From NCBI GenBank assembly GCA_945906915.1, contig CAMDSI010000040.1, positions 1-13,596 of the forward strand: a stretch of 13,596 bases of DNA, read 5' to 3'. Shown here one piece after another: positions 1 to 6,551 of this stretch; positions within the stretch are counted from its first letter, which is position 1; every line of letters begins with the position of its first letter. The position numbers and the translations under genes are program-made. The notes beneath the pieces were generated by a model. It was not told where the DNA came from. It searched no databases and saw only the letters and a program-made list of their open reading frames with translations. Source of the DNA: Spirosoma fluviale (GTDB lineage Bacteria; Bacteroidota; Bacteroidia; Cytophagales; Spirosomataceae).

Positions 1-20
1 AAATAATTTTTCAGCATAAA

Positions 21-51
21 TTTCATTTACTAAATATATTTAGTACATTTG
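21..51 (+). promoter_or_regulatory. Bacteroidota-type promoter of the tRNA cluster
   Basis: TACATTTG at 44-51 matches the Bacteroidota -7 consensus TAnnTTTG exactly. TTTC at 21-24 sits 19 nt upstream as a one-mismatch -33 box (TTTG). The predicted start near 56-58 leaves about 11 nt before tRNA-Ser. The spacer contains the perfect palindrome CTAAATATATTTAG (30-43). The match to consensus is seen; promoter activity is inferred. Confidence 0.65.
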
Positions 52-68
52 TGCTCTCTTAAATGCTA

Positions 69-155
69 GGAGAGATGCCTGAGAGGCCGAAAGGACATGT
101 TTGCTAAACATGCGTACTGGTAACGGTACCGAGGGTTCGAATCCCTCTCTCTCCG
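69..155 (+). tRNA. tRNA-Ser(GCT)
   Basis: An 87-nt cloverleaf with the long variable arm of a class II tRNA. The acceptor stem GGAGAGA (69-75) pairs with TCTCTCC (148-154), and the discriminator is G155. The anticodon stem CATGT/ACATG encloses loop TTGCTAA with anticodon GCT at 103-105, which reads AGC/AGU serine codons. The T loop is TTCGAAT. The CCA end is not encoded, so it must be added by tRNA nucleotidyltransferase. It is first in a three-tRNA cluster, 11 nt before tRNA-Pro. Confidence 0.97.
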
Positions 156-166
156 CAGTCAATTTT

Positions 167-240
167 CGGGGTGTAGCGTAGCCCGGTATCGCGCTTGGTT
201 TGGGACCAAGAGGTCGTAGGTTCGAATCCTGCCACCCCGA
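167..240 (+). tRNA. tRNA-Pro(TGG)
   Basis: A 74-nt cloverleaf. Acceptor stem CGGGGTG (167-173) pairs with CACCCCG (233-239), with discriminator A240. Anticodon stem CTTGG/CCAAG encloses loop TTTGGGA, anticodon TGG at 201-203. The T loop is TTCGAAT. CCA is not encoded. No promoter fits in the 11-nt gap after tRNA-Ser, so the two are probably processed from one transcript. Confidence 0.97.
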
Positions 241-241
241 C

Positions 242-297
242 AAAAGTCAATTTATGAGGAAGTGTTTTACACCATACATAAGTTGACTTTTTATTTT
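242..297 (+). terminator. Terminator-like hairpin inside the tRNA cluster
   Basis: The arm at 242-256 pairs with 277-291 over 15 bp with a single T-G wobble (251/282). The 20-nt loop contains a smaller hairpin, GTGT-TTT-ACAC (262-272). The sequence then continues TATTTT. It has the form of an intrinsic terminator for the Ser-Pro transcript, but tRNA-Arg starts at 299 with no room for its own promoter after the hairpin. It could be a partial attenuator or a processing structure. Confidence 0.6.
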
Positions 298-298
298 A

Positions 299-372
<74 letters not shown>

Positions 373-393
373 CAAAAAGTGTAGCATTAAGAG

Positions 394-421
394 AAAAGGA
401 TTTATTCAAATCCTTTTTTTT
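394..421 (+). terminator. Intrinsic terminator of the tRNA cluster
   Basis: A 10-bp stem AAAAGGATTT (394-403)/AAATCCTTTT (408-417) with tetraloop ATTC, running into an uninterrupted T tract to 421. It closes the tRNA transcript before pheA. Confidence 0.85.
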
Positions 422-478
422 ATTTCCCTTCCTTAAATCTTCTATTTTTAGTAAATTGAGCTAATTAGCACATTAGGC

Positions 479-1555
479 ATGAATATACCCGAATTAAGAG
501 GCAAAATTGACCAAATAGATGATTCTATTCTATCACTTTTAGTGAAAAGAATGGAGTTTGTGGAGGAGATAGGTAAGTTAAAACGGGAGTCTAATGCAGT
601 CATTTATCATCCTGATAGAGAAAAAGAGATCATTGATCGCTTAGCTAATCAATTTACAGGTAAATTAAGAAAGGAAGCTATCGAGGCTATTTTTCTGGAG
701 ATATTTGGAGTTTCTCGTAATTTAGAACTACCTGAAATCATTTGTTATTTAGGACCTGAGGGGAGTTTTACCCATCAGGCTGCAGAAACACGTTTTGGCG
801 CTGTTGCAGATTATATTTCTCTACCTTCCATTAAATCTGTATTTGAATCAGTAGAAACTGGCCGTGCTAAATATGGAGTGGTTCCTATTGAGAATAATCA
901 AGAAGGAATGGTTAAAGAAACAATGGATCTCTTGAGTGAAAAGAATCTTTTTGTCATTTCTGAGATTATAATTCCTGTTAATTTTTGCTTAGCATCTAAA
1001 CACAATGGCATACAAGGGATTAAAAAGATCTATTCTAAGGATATCGCTTTTCAACAATGCAAAGGCTTCCTAGGGGACTATTTTTCAGGTCAGGAAGAGG
1101 ATTTCTTTGTTCAGGTAGATTCTACGTCAAGAGCGGCTAAATTAGCAGTAGAGGACGAAGATGGTGCTGCTTTATGTTCTCATATTGCTGCTAAGATTTA
1201 TTCTTTGCCTATTTTATTTGATAATATCCAAGACAACGATTCGAATCAAACGCGCTTTTTTATCATTTCTAAAGTGGAGAATTTAAAAAAGACAGATAAG
1301 GATAAGACTAGTCTAGCTATTAAATTAAAGAATGATGATAAGCCTGGGGCATTACTTTCCCTTTTGCAAGACTTTGAGACTAGAGGAATCAACTTATTGA
1401 AAATTGAATCTAGACCCCAAAAAGACACCAATGAATTCAAGTTTTGGTTCTTTATTGATGTTGAAGGCAATAAATTAGATCAAAATATTCAAGAATTATT
1501 AGCTAAGAGAGAAGATGAATTAGTCTTCTTAGGCAGTTATATGAATTTATGCTAA
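479..1555 (+). CDS. pheA: Bifunctional chorismate mutase / prephenate dehydratase (P-protein)
   Basis: Converts chorismate to prephenate and then to phenylpyruvate, the committed branch to phenylalanine, in the cytosol. The 358-aa protein has three domains. Residues 1-80 are an AroQ-type chorismate mutase with the expected charged active-site positions R7, R24, K35, R47 and E48. Residues about 87-265 are prephenate dehydratase, opening with CYLGPEGSFTHQAA and carrying the catalytic TRF motif at T258-R259-F260. Residues about 277-355 are an ACT domain with the phenylalanine-binding GALL (290-293) and ESRP (310-313) motifs, so feedback inhibition by phenylalanine is likely. The ATG at 479 is the natural start; no Shine-Dalgarno is visible. 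It stands alone, not in an aromatic operon, and its 3' end overlaps ribF on the opposite strand by 9 nt. Confidence 0.95.
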   Translation: MNIPELRGKIDQIDDSILSLLVKRMEFVEEIGKLKRESNAVIYHPDREKEIIDRLANQFTGKLRKEAIEAIFLEIFGVSRNLELPEIICYLGPEGSFTHQAAETRFGAVADYISLPSIKSVFESVETGRAKYGVVPIENNQEGMVKETMDLLSEKNLFVISEIIIPVNFCLASKHNGIQGIKKIYSKDIAFQQCKGFLGDYFSGQEEDFFVQVDSTSRAAKLAVEDEDGAALCSHIAAKIYSLPILFDNIQDNDSNQTRFFIISKVENLKKTDKDKTSLAIKLKNDDKPGALLSLLQDFETRGINLLKIESRPQKDTNEFKFWFFIDVEGNKLDQNIQELLAKREDELVFLGSYMNLC

Positions 1556-2467
1556 ATACATTCTAGCCCAAGCTAAATCAGCCGCGATTTGATTCTTCAG
1601 ATCTTCGAAGGAATCAAATCGTTTCTCAGACCTTATTTTTTCAATAAATTGAATTTCAATTCTTTGGCCATATAATTCACCATCAAAATCTAATAGGTGA
1701 GTCTCAATATGAATTCCATCGTCTTTATTAAGCGTAGGACGATATCCCATATTTGTTAATCCAAAGAATAAACCAGCTTCAATTTTTACTTGGCATAAAT
1801 ACACCCCTAATTGGGGAATAAATTTGTTATCAGCTTTCAATGCCATGTTCGCTGTTGGAAATCCTATTTTTCTACCATTTTGGTTTCCATGAACTACAAT
1901 TCCCGAAATGGAAAAGGGGAGTCCAAGCATGGCATTGGCCTTTGTTATATCACCTTCTGATAGGTATTTTTTAATTTGAGACGAACTAACTATGACTTCG
2001 TCAACTTTAGCCACATCAATAGCAATTGTTTCTAAAACATCTCCAAAATGTTCATTTATAAAAGAGATAGAACCTTCTCTGTTTTTGCCAAAATGGTTGT
2101 CGTAACCTAAAACTACTTTTTCAGCTTTAAGTCGACCAATTAAAAGTTCTTGAATGAAATTCTTTGCTGGTAATTCTACGATATAAGCATCAAAAGGAAT
2201 TATGACGAGATAGTCGATACCTAAATTTTCGAATGCGTCTATTTTTTCCTGCATGGGCATTAGCAATTCATTTCTTTTCCCTGTGAAATGATCGGCAGGA
2301 TGATTTGAAAAGCTTATGACACAGGTTTTTAATTGATTTGTTTTGGAGGTAGATAAACAGCCATCAATTACCTTTAAATGACCTAAATGCAAGCCATCAA
2401 ACATGCCGATAGTAACAGCAGTAGGCGAATCCACAATAACAGTATCAAAGCTATAAAAGCACTTCAT
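1547..2467 (-). CDS. ribF: Bifunctional riboflavin kinase / FAD synthetase
   Basis: Phosphorylates riboflavin to FMN and adenylylates FMN to FAD in the cytosol. The 306-aa length is normal for the family. The N-terminal nucleotidyltransferase domain shows GMFDGLHLGH (21-30; family GxFDGxHxGH), YDNHFGKNREG (122-132) and SSSQIKKYL (161-169). The C-terminal flavokinase domain shows GRKIGFPTANM (198-208, with the PTAN metal/ATP motif) and an ETHLLDFDGELYG stretch from 255 containing the expected catalytic glutamate. ATG at 2467 lies inside the end of truB (17-nt overlap), so it is translationally coupled as the last gene of the run. Its stop overlaps pheA, leaving no space for a terminator. Confidence 0.95.
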   Translation of the reverse strand: MKCFYSFDTVIVDSPTAVTIGMFDGLHLGHLKVIDGCLSTSKTNQLKTCVISFSNHPADHFTGKRNELLMPMQEKIDAFENLGIDYLVIIPFDAYIVELPAKNFIQELLIGRLKAEKVVLGYDNHFGKNREGSISFINEHFGDVLETIAIDVAKVDEVIVSSSQIKKYLSEGDITKANAMLGLPFSISGIVVHGNQNGRKIGFPTANMALKADNKFIPQLGVYLCQVKIEAGLFFGLTNMGYRPTLNKDDGIHIETHLLDFDGELYGQRIEIQFIEKIRSEKRFDSFEDLKNQIAADLAWARMYLA

Positions 2468-3140
2468 GTAAATCGCTATTAAAGGTGGCTACATCTTGAG
2501 CTTTATCTAAACCCCAATCGCCTATTTTTGTTCGAACTAAATCACTCATATAGGCTCCTGATTGACATTTTATTCCAAAGTCTCTTACAATACTTCGAAT
2601 ATAAGTTCCTTTACTACACTCTATTTCAAAGCTAATTTCAGGGAAGTTAGTAGAATCCAATTCCATGCGGTAGACTTGCGCATCACGAATTTTTATTTCT
2701 AAGTCCTCAGCTTTGACTCCATTACGCGCGTGAGTAAATAATCTTTGTCCATTTAATTTAATGGCTGAGTAGATAGGAGGTACCTGTTGAATATTGCCTA
2801 AAAATGTTTTTCGTACATCTTCTAACATAACAGCATCAATATGGTCTATGGCATACTCACCATCAAATTCGGTTTCTAAATCAATGGAAGGAGTTGTTTT
2901 TCCAATAACCATTCTCCCCGTGTAGGTTTTAGGTAGCGATTGAAAGTAATCAATCTTCTTAGTATACTTTCCTACACACATGATTAAAATTCCTGTGGCT
3001 AATGGATCTAGGGTTCCAGCATGCCCAATCTTTTTAAATCGCCCTAGATTACGAATCTTTTTAACTACATCAAATGAGGACCATTCTTTGGGCTTATTTA
3101 TGACATAAAACTTGTCCTGAACTTCCTCTAAATCATCCAC
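2451..3140 (-). CDS. truB: tRNA pseudouridine(55) synthase
   Basis: Isomerises U55 in the T loop of tRNAs to pseudouridine. The 229-aa protein has the TruB core: KIGHAGTLDPLATGIL with catalytic aspartate D45, a YTGRMVIGKTT motif, QVPPIYSAIKLNGQRLF, and CSKGTYIRSIVRDFG. It is at the short end for the family and seems to lack a sizeable C-terminal PUA extension, as is common for short TruB proteins. The start is GTG at 3140, overlapping the uppP end by 13 nt; the nearby ATG at 3136 is in another frame. It sits between uppP and ribF in the same transcript. Confidence 0.95.
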   Translation of the reverse strand: MDDLEEVQDKFYVINKPKEWSSFDVVKKIRNLGRFKKIGHAGTLDPLATGILIMCVGKYTKKIDYFQSLPKTYTGRMVIGKTTPSIDLETEFDGEYAIDHIDAVMLEDVRKTFLGNIQQVPPIYSAIKLNGQRLFTHARNGVKAEDLEIKIRDAQVYRMELDSTNFPEISFEIECSKGTYIRSIVRDFGIKCQSGAYMSDLVRTKIGDWGLDKAQDVATFNSDLHEVLL

Positions 3141-3916
3141 AGGTATATGCTGAATAATAGTCCTACAATAATTCTATAATAGCCAAAAAGTTTAAAGCCA
3201 TGTAATCGAACAAATCCTACCATCCATTTGATGGTCAATAGAGCAATGATGAAACTAATACTGGTACCGATCGTTAGGAATTGAATGTGTTCTTTCGTAA
3301 AAATGACATCAAAATCATGACGATAGTCTAAAAGCTTCTTAGCACATGCTCCCAATATAGTAGGGATACCCAATAAAAATGAATATTCAACTGCGGCAGA
3401 ATGACTTAAACCTAAAACACGACCGCCTACAATTGTGGCACCCGATCTTGATACCCCTGGAATCATAGCTAAGCATTGAAATAAACCAATTTTAAAAGCA
3501 GCTAGATAAGATATTGATTGTATTTCAATTGCGGTAGATTTAGCTGGTAACCAGGTATCAATTTTGATTATAATTAAACCACCTAAAATCCAAGATCCAG
3601 CGATAAACCAATATCCTTGAAATAAGGCTTCAAGTAAATCATCTAATAATAAACCCAAAATGACGGCTGGAATAAATGAAGCTATGATGGTGAAATAAAT
3701 GGGTAAACCCGATGCAAATAAGCGCTTGAAATATAAAAATGGCACAGCAGCAATGGCACCAAGTTGCACGAATACCGTGAAAAAATTTAGAAATTTAGAA
3801 TTCTCAATTCCTAATAGATTTTCAGCAACGATTAAGTGAGCAGTGGAAGAGACTGGTAAAAATTCCGTTAAACCTTCAACAAGTCCTAATATAATGGTTT
3901 TAAGAATCTCTGACAT
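3128..3916 (-). CDS. uppP: Undecaprenyl-diphosphate phosphatase (BacA/UppP)
   Basis: A polytopic inner-membrane phosphatase that regenerates undecaprenyl phosphate, the lipid carrier of peptidoglycan and surface polysaccharide synthesis; the family is linked to bacitracin resistance. From the ATG at 3916 the protein is 262 aa. Both active-site signatures are present: EGLTEFLPVSST (14-25, acidic EGxxE followed by the serine loop, with H27) and PGVSRSG (153-159, with the catalytic arginine R157). Several hydrophobic segments follow the usual BacA pattern. An in-frame GTG at 3928 would add four residues, but the ATG overlaps the upstream stop as TAATG, the better coupled start. It follows ftsX and DUF3098. 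Confidence 0.95.
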   Translation of the reverse strand: MSEILKTIILGLVEGLTEFLPVSSTAHLIVAENLLGIENSKFLNFFTVFVQLGAIAAVPFLYFKRLFASGLPIYFTIIASFIPAVILGLLLDDLLEALFQGYWFIAGSWILGGLIIIKIDTWLPAKSTAIEIQSISYLAAFKIGLFQCLAMIPGVSRSGATIVGGRVLGLSHSAAVEYSFLLGIPTILGACAKKLLDYRHDFDVIFTKEHIQFLTIGTSISFIIALLTIKWMVGFVRLHGFKLFGYYRIIVGLLFSIYLWMI

Positions 3917-4119
3917 TAGCGTTTCCACTTAAAAAGAGAAAATACAGGTATTATTATGCCTACTAGCACTAACAGAGGACCAAGGGTTAAACCTAAAAAA
4001 CCAAATCCAAATTCTTCCCTGTCTAAGGTCATTACAAAAAAACCAACTAACATAATTCCAATACCTAGTAATAGAATTTTTATTTCTTTAGACCCTAAAG
4101 GCATATTAGATTGACTCAT
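3916..4119 (-). CDS. DUF3098 small membrane protein
   Basis: A 67-aa protein with two predicted membrane segments (about residues 14-31 and 41-60) joined by an acidic loop with LDREEFGFG, and a basic C-terminus (FKWKR). It resembles the Bacteroidota DUF3098 family, which I know as typically encoded next to ftsX. Function is unknown. The reading frame runs upstream to a TTG at 4215, but that extension lies wholly within the ftsX coding region. The ATG at 4119 is 1 nt after the ftsX stop, so the short form is preferred. Its stop overlaps the uppP start codon (TAATG). The position between FtsX and UppP suggests an envelope-related accessory role; this is inference. Confidence 0.85.
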   Translation of the reverse strand: MSQSNMPLGSKEIKILLLGIGIMLVGFFVMTLDREEFGFGFLGLTLGPLLVLVGIIIPVFSLFKWKR

Positions 4120-4120
4120 A

Positions 4121-5005
4121 TTAAAATAGGTTAGTATGTTGAATTTTAAGATATTTTGAAATTGATACGTAAGAAGCGAGTACACTAAAAAGTGAGCAGA
4201 AGCCCACGCAACCAAGTACTAATTGAATTTGATTTCTAATCTCAAAAAATAAAGACGTTATTTCTGGTATTGAAGTGGAAAAGTACAAAAAAGCTCCGTT
4301 AGCTAAAGTAAAGCCGATTAGACCTCCTAAAAATCCCACAAATAAGGCATTTAATAGATATGGTTTCTGGATAAAGCCATTAGTACTACCTAATAGTTGC
4401 ATTGATTTAATTAAGACACGATTTCCATGAATATGCAAACGAATATTATTGGCTAATTGAATATAAACGAATAAAATTAATAGAACAATTAAGATGATGC
4501 CTACATAACCAACAGCCTCTATTTTACCTAATAATGATCCCAAGAAGGTATTAGGGTAGGTAACCTCATACACATAAGGTCTAGTTTGAATTTCGCTAAC
4601 AATCTTTTTAAACGAAGCCTCATTTTTAAACTCCTCTTTTATTCCTAAAATCAAGCAGTTCTTAAAAGGATTTTCCTCTCCTAAAAGCGTCTGATAATCT
4701 TCTTGTGATGATCTTAAGAATTCAGATGCGATCTGTGCTTTTGACTTAAATTCAAGTTCAGGCTTTAGATCTTTTTGATTAATATATGGACGTGATTTAA
4801 AATAAGTAATGGTACTTGCTAAATCGGCTGTTTCTAATGAATCGCTTAAATAGACATACACTTTCATTTGAGATTTTATCTCATCGCCCCAGGTTTTTAC
4901 GCTGACGAATAATTGAAAGAATAGCGCTATGATAAATGCTAAACTCGCCATGGAGATTATCAGGGTTGATTGGGTAGAATGTGGGCGACTTTTAGAATAT
5001 TTCAT
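4121..5005 (-). CDS. ftsX: Cell division protein FtsX (FtsEX permease subunit)
   Basis: Membrane partner of the FtsE ATPase; FtsEX transmits a cytoplasmic ATPase signal across the inner membrane to control septal peptidoglycan hydrolysis. The 294-aa protein has the family layout: a short basic cytoplasmic N-terminus, a first membrane helix (about 16-37), an extracytoplasmic domain (about 38-160) with the conserved LGEENPF stretch (108-114), then three more helices (about 163-184, 218-241, 262-283). The cytoplasmic stretch between helices 2 and 3 carries the IKSMQLLGSTNGFI motif. The ATG at 5005 overlaps the TGA of the preceding DUF151 gene by 4 nt (ATGA coupling). No ftsE lies in this window, which is usual for this phylum. 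Confidence 0.93.
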   Translation of the reverse strand: MKYSKSRPHSTQSTLIISMASLAFIIALFFQLFVSVKTWGDEIKSQMKVYVYLSDSLETADLASTITYFKSRPYINQKDLKPELEFKSKAQIASEFLRSSQEDYQTLLGEENPFKNCLILGIKEEFKNEASFKKIVSEIQTRPYVYEVTYPNTFLGSLLGKIEAVGYVGIILIVLLILFVYIQLANNIRLHIHGNRVLIKSMQLLGSTNGFIQKPYLLNALFVGFLGGLIGFTLANGAFLYFSTSIPEITSLFFEIRNQIQLVLGCVGFCSLFSVLASYVSISKYLKIQHTNLF

Positions 5006-5577
5006 ATGTATAAATTATCAATTTCATCTCGAAGTTTAGCAGCCTCTTCATAATTTTCGTCTTGTAAGGCTTTGTTTAATAAAGCTTCTAATTCTACTTT
5101 GGAACGAATGCCTTTCGTATTTTCAACTAAATTATACTCCTCTTCTAGTTCATCTAAAAATTCCTCTTCAGGTATACAGATATCTCTCAATAATTTTTCT
5201 GATATCAATATTGGTTTATCTAAACGAATGGCAATAGCCACTGAATCGGACGGTCTAGCATCTACCTTAATAGTTTCACCTTCTTTATTTATCACCAAAT
5301 TGGCATAAAATATCCCATCCTTAAAATCTGTAATTAAGACCTTTTCAATTGATACGTTAGAATAGGAGAGAAGATTAACACAGAGATCATGTGTTAAAGG
5401 TCGACTTGTTTGAATATGCTCTAGATAAACTGAAATAGATTGAGCTTCCTGACTTCCAATTACAATTGGAAAACGCAAAGCTTGCGCATCGTCAGACTCT
5501 AATAAAAGTATATAAGAGCTAGCACCCACGGAACTGGGATTCACAGACAATATACGTAAGGGAATAAACTCTTTCAA
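5002..5577 (-). CDS. DUF151 bifunctional nuclease-family protein with UVR domain
   Basis: A 191-aa protein with an N-terminal DUF151 (BFN) domain, residues about 1-135, including RPLTHDL (59-65) and DARPSDSVAIAIRL (106-119). A C-terminal UVR (UvrB/UvrC interaction) helical hairpin, about 159-190, carries DENYEEAAKLRDEIDNL. The family is called nuclease after plant members; the bacterial role is not settled. The UVR motif suggests protein contact, and a stress or repair role is possible. The start is TTG at 5577: the frame has a stop five codons further upstream and no ATG before the conserved domain. It is first in the ftsX operon, with a TACATTTG promoter box just upstream. Confidence 0.9.
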   Translation of the reverse strand: MKEFIPLRILSVNPSSVGASSYILLLESDDAQALRFPIVIGSQEAQSISVYLEHIQTSRPLTHDLCVNLLSYSNVSIEKVLITDFKDGIFYANLVINKEGETIKVDARPSDSVAIAIRLDKPILISEKLLRDICIPEEEFLDELEEEYNLVENTKGIRSKVELEALLNKALQDENYEEAAKLRDEIDNLYI

Positions 5578-5594
5578 AGGCCTATATTAAAATA

Positions 5595-5602
5595 CAAATG
5601 TA
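5595..5602 (-). promoter_or_regulatory. -7 box of the DUF151-ftsX-ribF operon
   Basis: On the - strand this reads TACATTTG, identical to the box before tRNA-Ser and an exact TAnnTTTG match. It would start transcription near 5589, about 12 nt before the TTG start. No good -33 TTTG is seen at the usual spacing, so strength is uncertain; read-through from etfBA, whose stop is at 5621, is also possible. Confidence 0.5.
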
Positions 5603-5620
5603 CCAATTAGACCGCTAACT

Positions 5621-6550
5621 TTAATGTGATTGTAGCTTTTTTGTTAGCCTAGGAAGTATATCATTTACATCTCCTACAATTCCATAATCCGCATGCTTAA
5701 AGAAGGGTGCTTCTGGATCATTATTTATGACAACTACAATTCGAGAGCCATTTACTCCGGCTAAATGTTGAATAGCCCCTGAAATACCGCAAGCGATGTA
5801 TAAATTGGGTGATATTTTAACGCCTGTTTGTCCTACGTGCTCGTGGTGAGGGCGCCAATTGAGATCAGATACTGGTTTCGAGCAAGCCGTTGCAGCACCT
5901 AATGCTTTCGCTAAATCTTCCACTATAGTCCAATTTCCGGGATCTTTCAGACCTCGACCTGCTCCTACAACAATAGCAGCATCAGGTAATGGAATAGAAC
6001 CTGTGATCGGTTTTATAGAAACTATAGAAGCCTTGTTCGTATTTGTTTTTTCAACTGAACTAGATGATTTGAGAGCTAATTCTGAGTATTCGCTAATTTG
6101 ACTAAAATCAAAATTTCGATTGATACTGAAAAAAGAAGCAGTGCTTGTACTTAATTCCAAAGAGGCCTTACCAGAAAAAATTGATTTGCTTATGGAGAAT
6201 TTATCAGAAGAATAGCTTAGTGTCTGAATACCTGAAATCATATCTTTCTTGGTAATTGCAGCCAAAAGACTCAACATATTATCTATCTGAATCGATTTTA
6301 TACCAAAAACGCTGAAATTATCTAAACCAGCAGCTATGGTTGCAATAGAATCAGAATCAGCATATAAATCAGCAGATAATTGAAACAAATCAACAGGTAC
6401 AGAGGAAGATACAGTTGAAAATTTCACATCCCCGAGTATAAGCAATTTTATTTGATCAGGATAAAAGGCGGAAACAAATGAAACTAACTGTCTAGTTTGT
6501 TCGGACAATTGTCCTTCTTTAGTTTGAGCTAAAATGGCTGCTTTTTTCAT
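5621..6550 (-). CDS. etfA: Electron transfer flavoprotein, alpha subunit
   Basis: FAD-carrying subunit of the EtfAB heterodimer, which takes electrons from acyl-CoA and related dehydrogenases and passes them to ETF:quinone oxidoreductase. The 309-aa length is normal. Residues 1-170 form the variable N-terminal domain. The C-terminal FAD domain is clear: VVGAGRGL (194-201), HEHVGQTGVK (236-245), GISGAIQHLAG (255-265) and NNDPEAPFFKHADYGIVGD (276-294). The position usually held by Arg in the SRP/SRA stretch is K225 here (CSKPVSD), which I recall as typical of Bacteroidota EtfA. ATG at 6550 follows the etfB stop by 1 nt. Confidence 0.95.
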   Translation of the reverse strand: MKKAAILAQTKEGQLSEQTRQLVSFVSAFYPDQIKLLILGDVKFSTVSSSVPVDLFQLSADLYADSDSIATIAAGLDNFSVFGIKSIQIDNMLSLLAAITKKDMISGIQTLSYSSDKFSISKSIFSGKASLELSTSTASFFSINRNFDFSQISEYSELALKSSSSVEKTNTNKASIVSIKPITGSIPLPDAAIVVGAGRGLKDPGNWTIVEDLAKALGAATACSKPVSDLNWRPHHEHVGQTGVKISPNLYIACGISGAIQHLAGVNGSRIVVVINNDPEAPFFKHADYGIVGDVNDILPRLTKKLQSH

Positions 6551-6551
6551 C

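Noticed and set aside
30..43. Palindrome CTAAATATATTTAG as an operator
   Set aside because: It lies in the tRNA promoter spacer, but an AT-only core in AT-rich DNA is likely to occur by chance and nothing else supports a regulator here.
40..243. 67-codon - strand open frame across the tRNA genes
   Set aside because: It is the antisense of tRNA-Ser and tRNA-Pro. Its QDSNLRPLGPKP-type peptide is the familiar false protein from reverse-translated tRNA genes.
1246..1470. 74-codon - strand frame within pheA, and similar shadows at 5072-5308, 5859-6101 and 10072-10296
   Set aside because: All lie opposite strongly supported coding regions with clear domain matches and show no family features of their own.
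4120..4215. 32-residue N-terminal extension of DUF3098 from a TTG codon
   Set aside because: It lies in the ftsX coding region in another frame; the ATG at 4119, 1 nt after the ftsX stop, gives the usual short two-helix protein.
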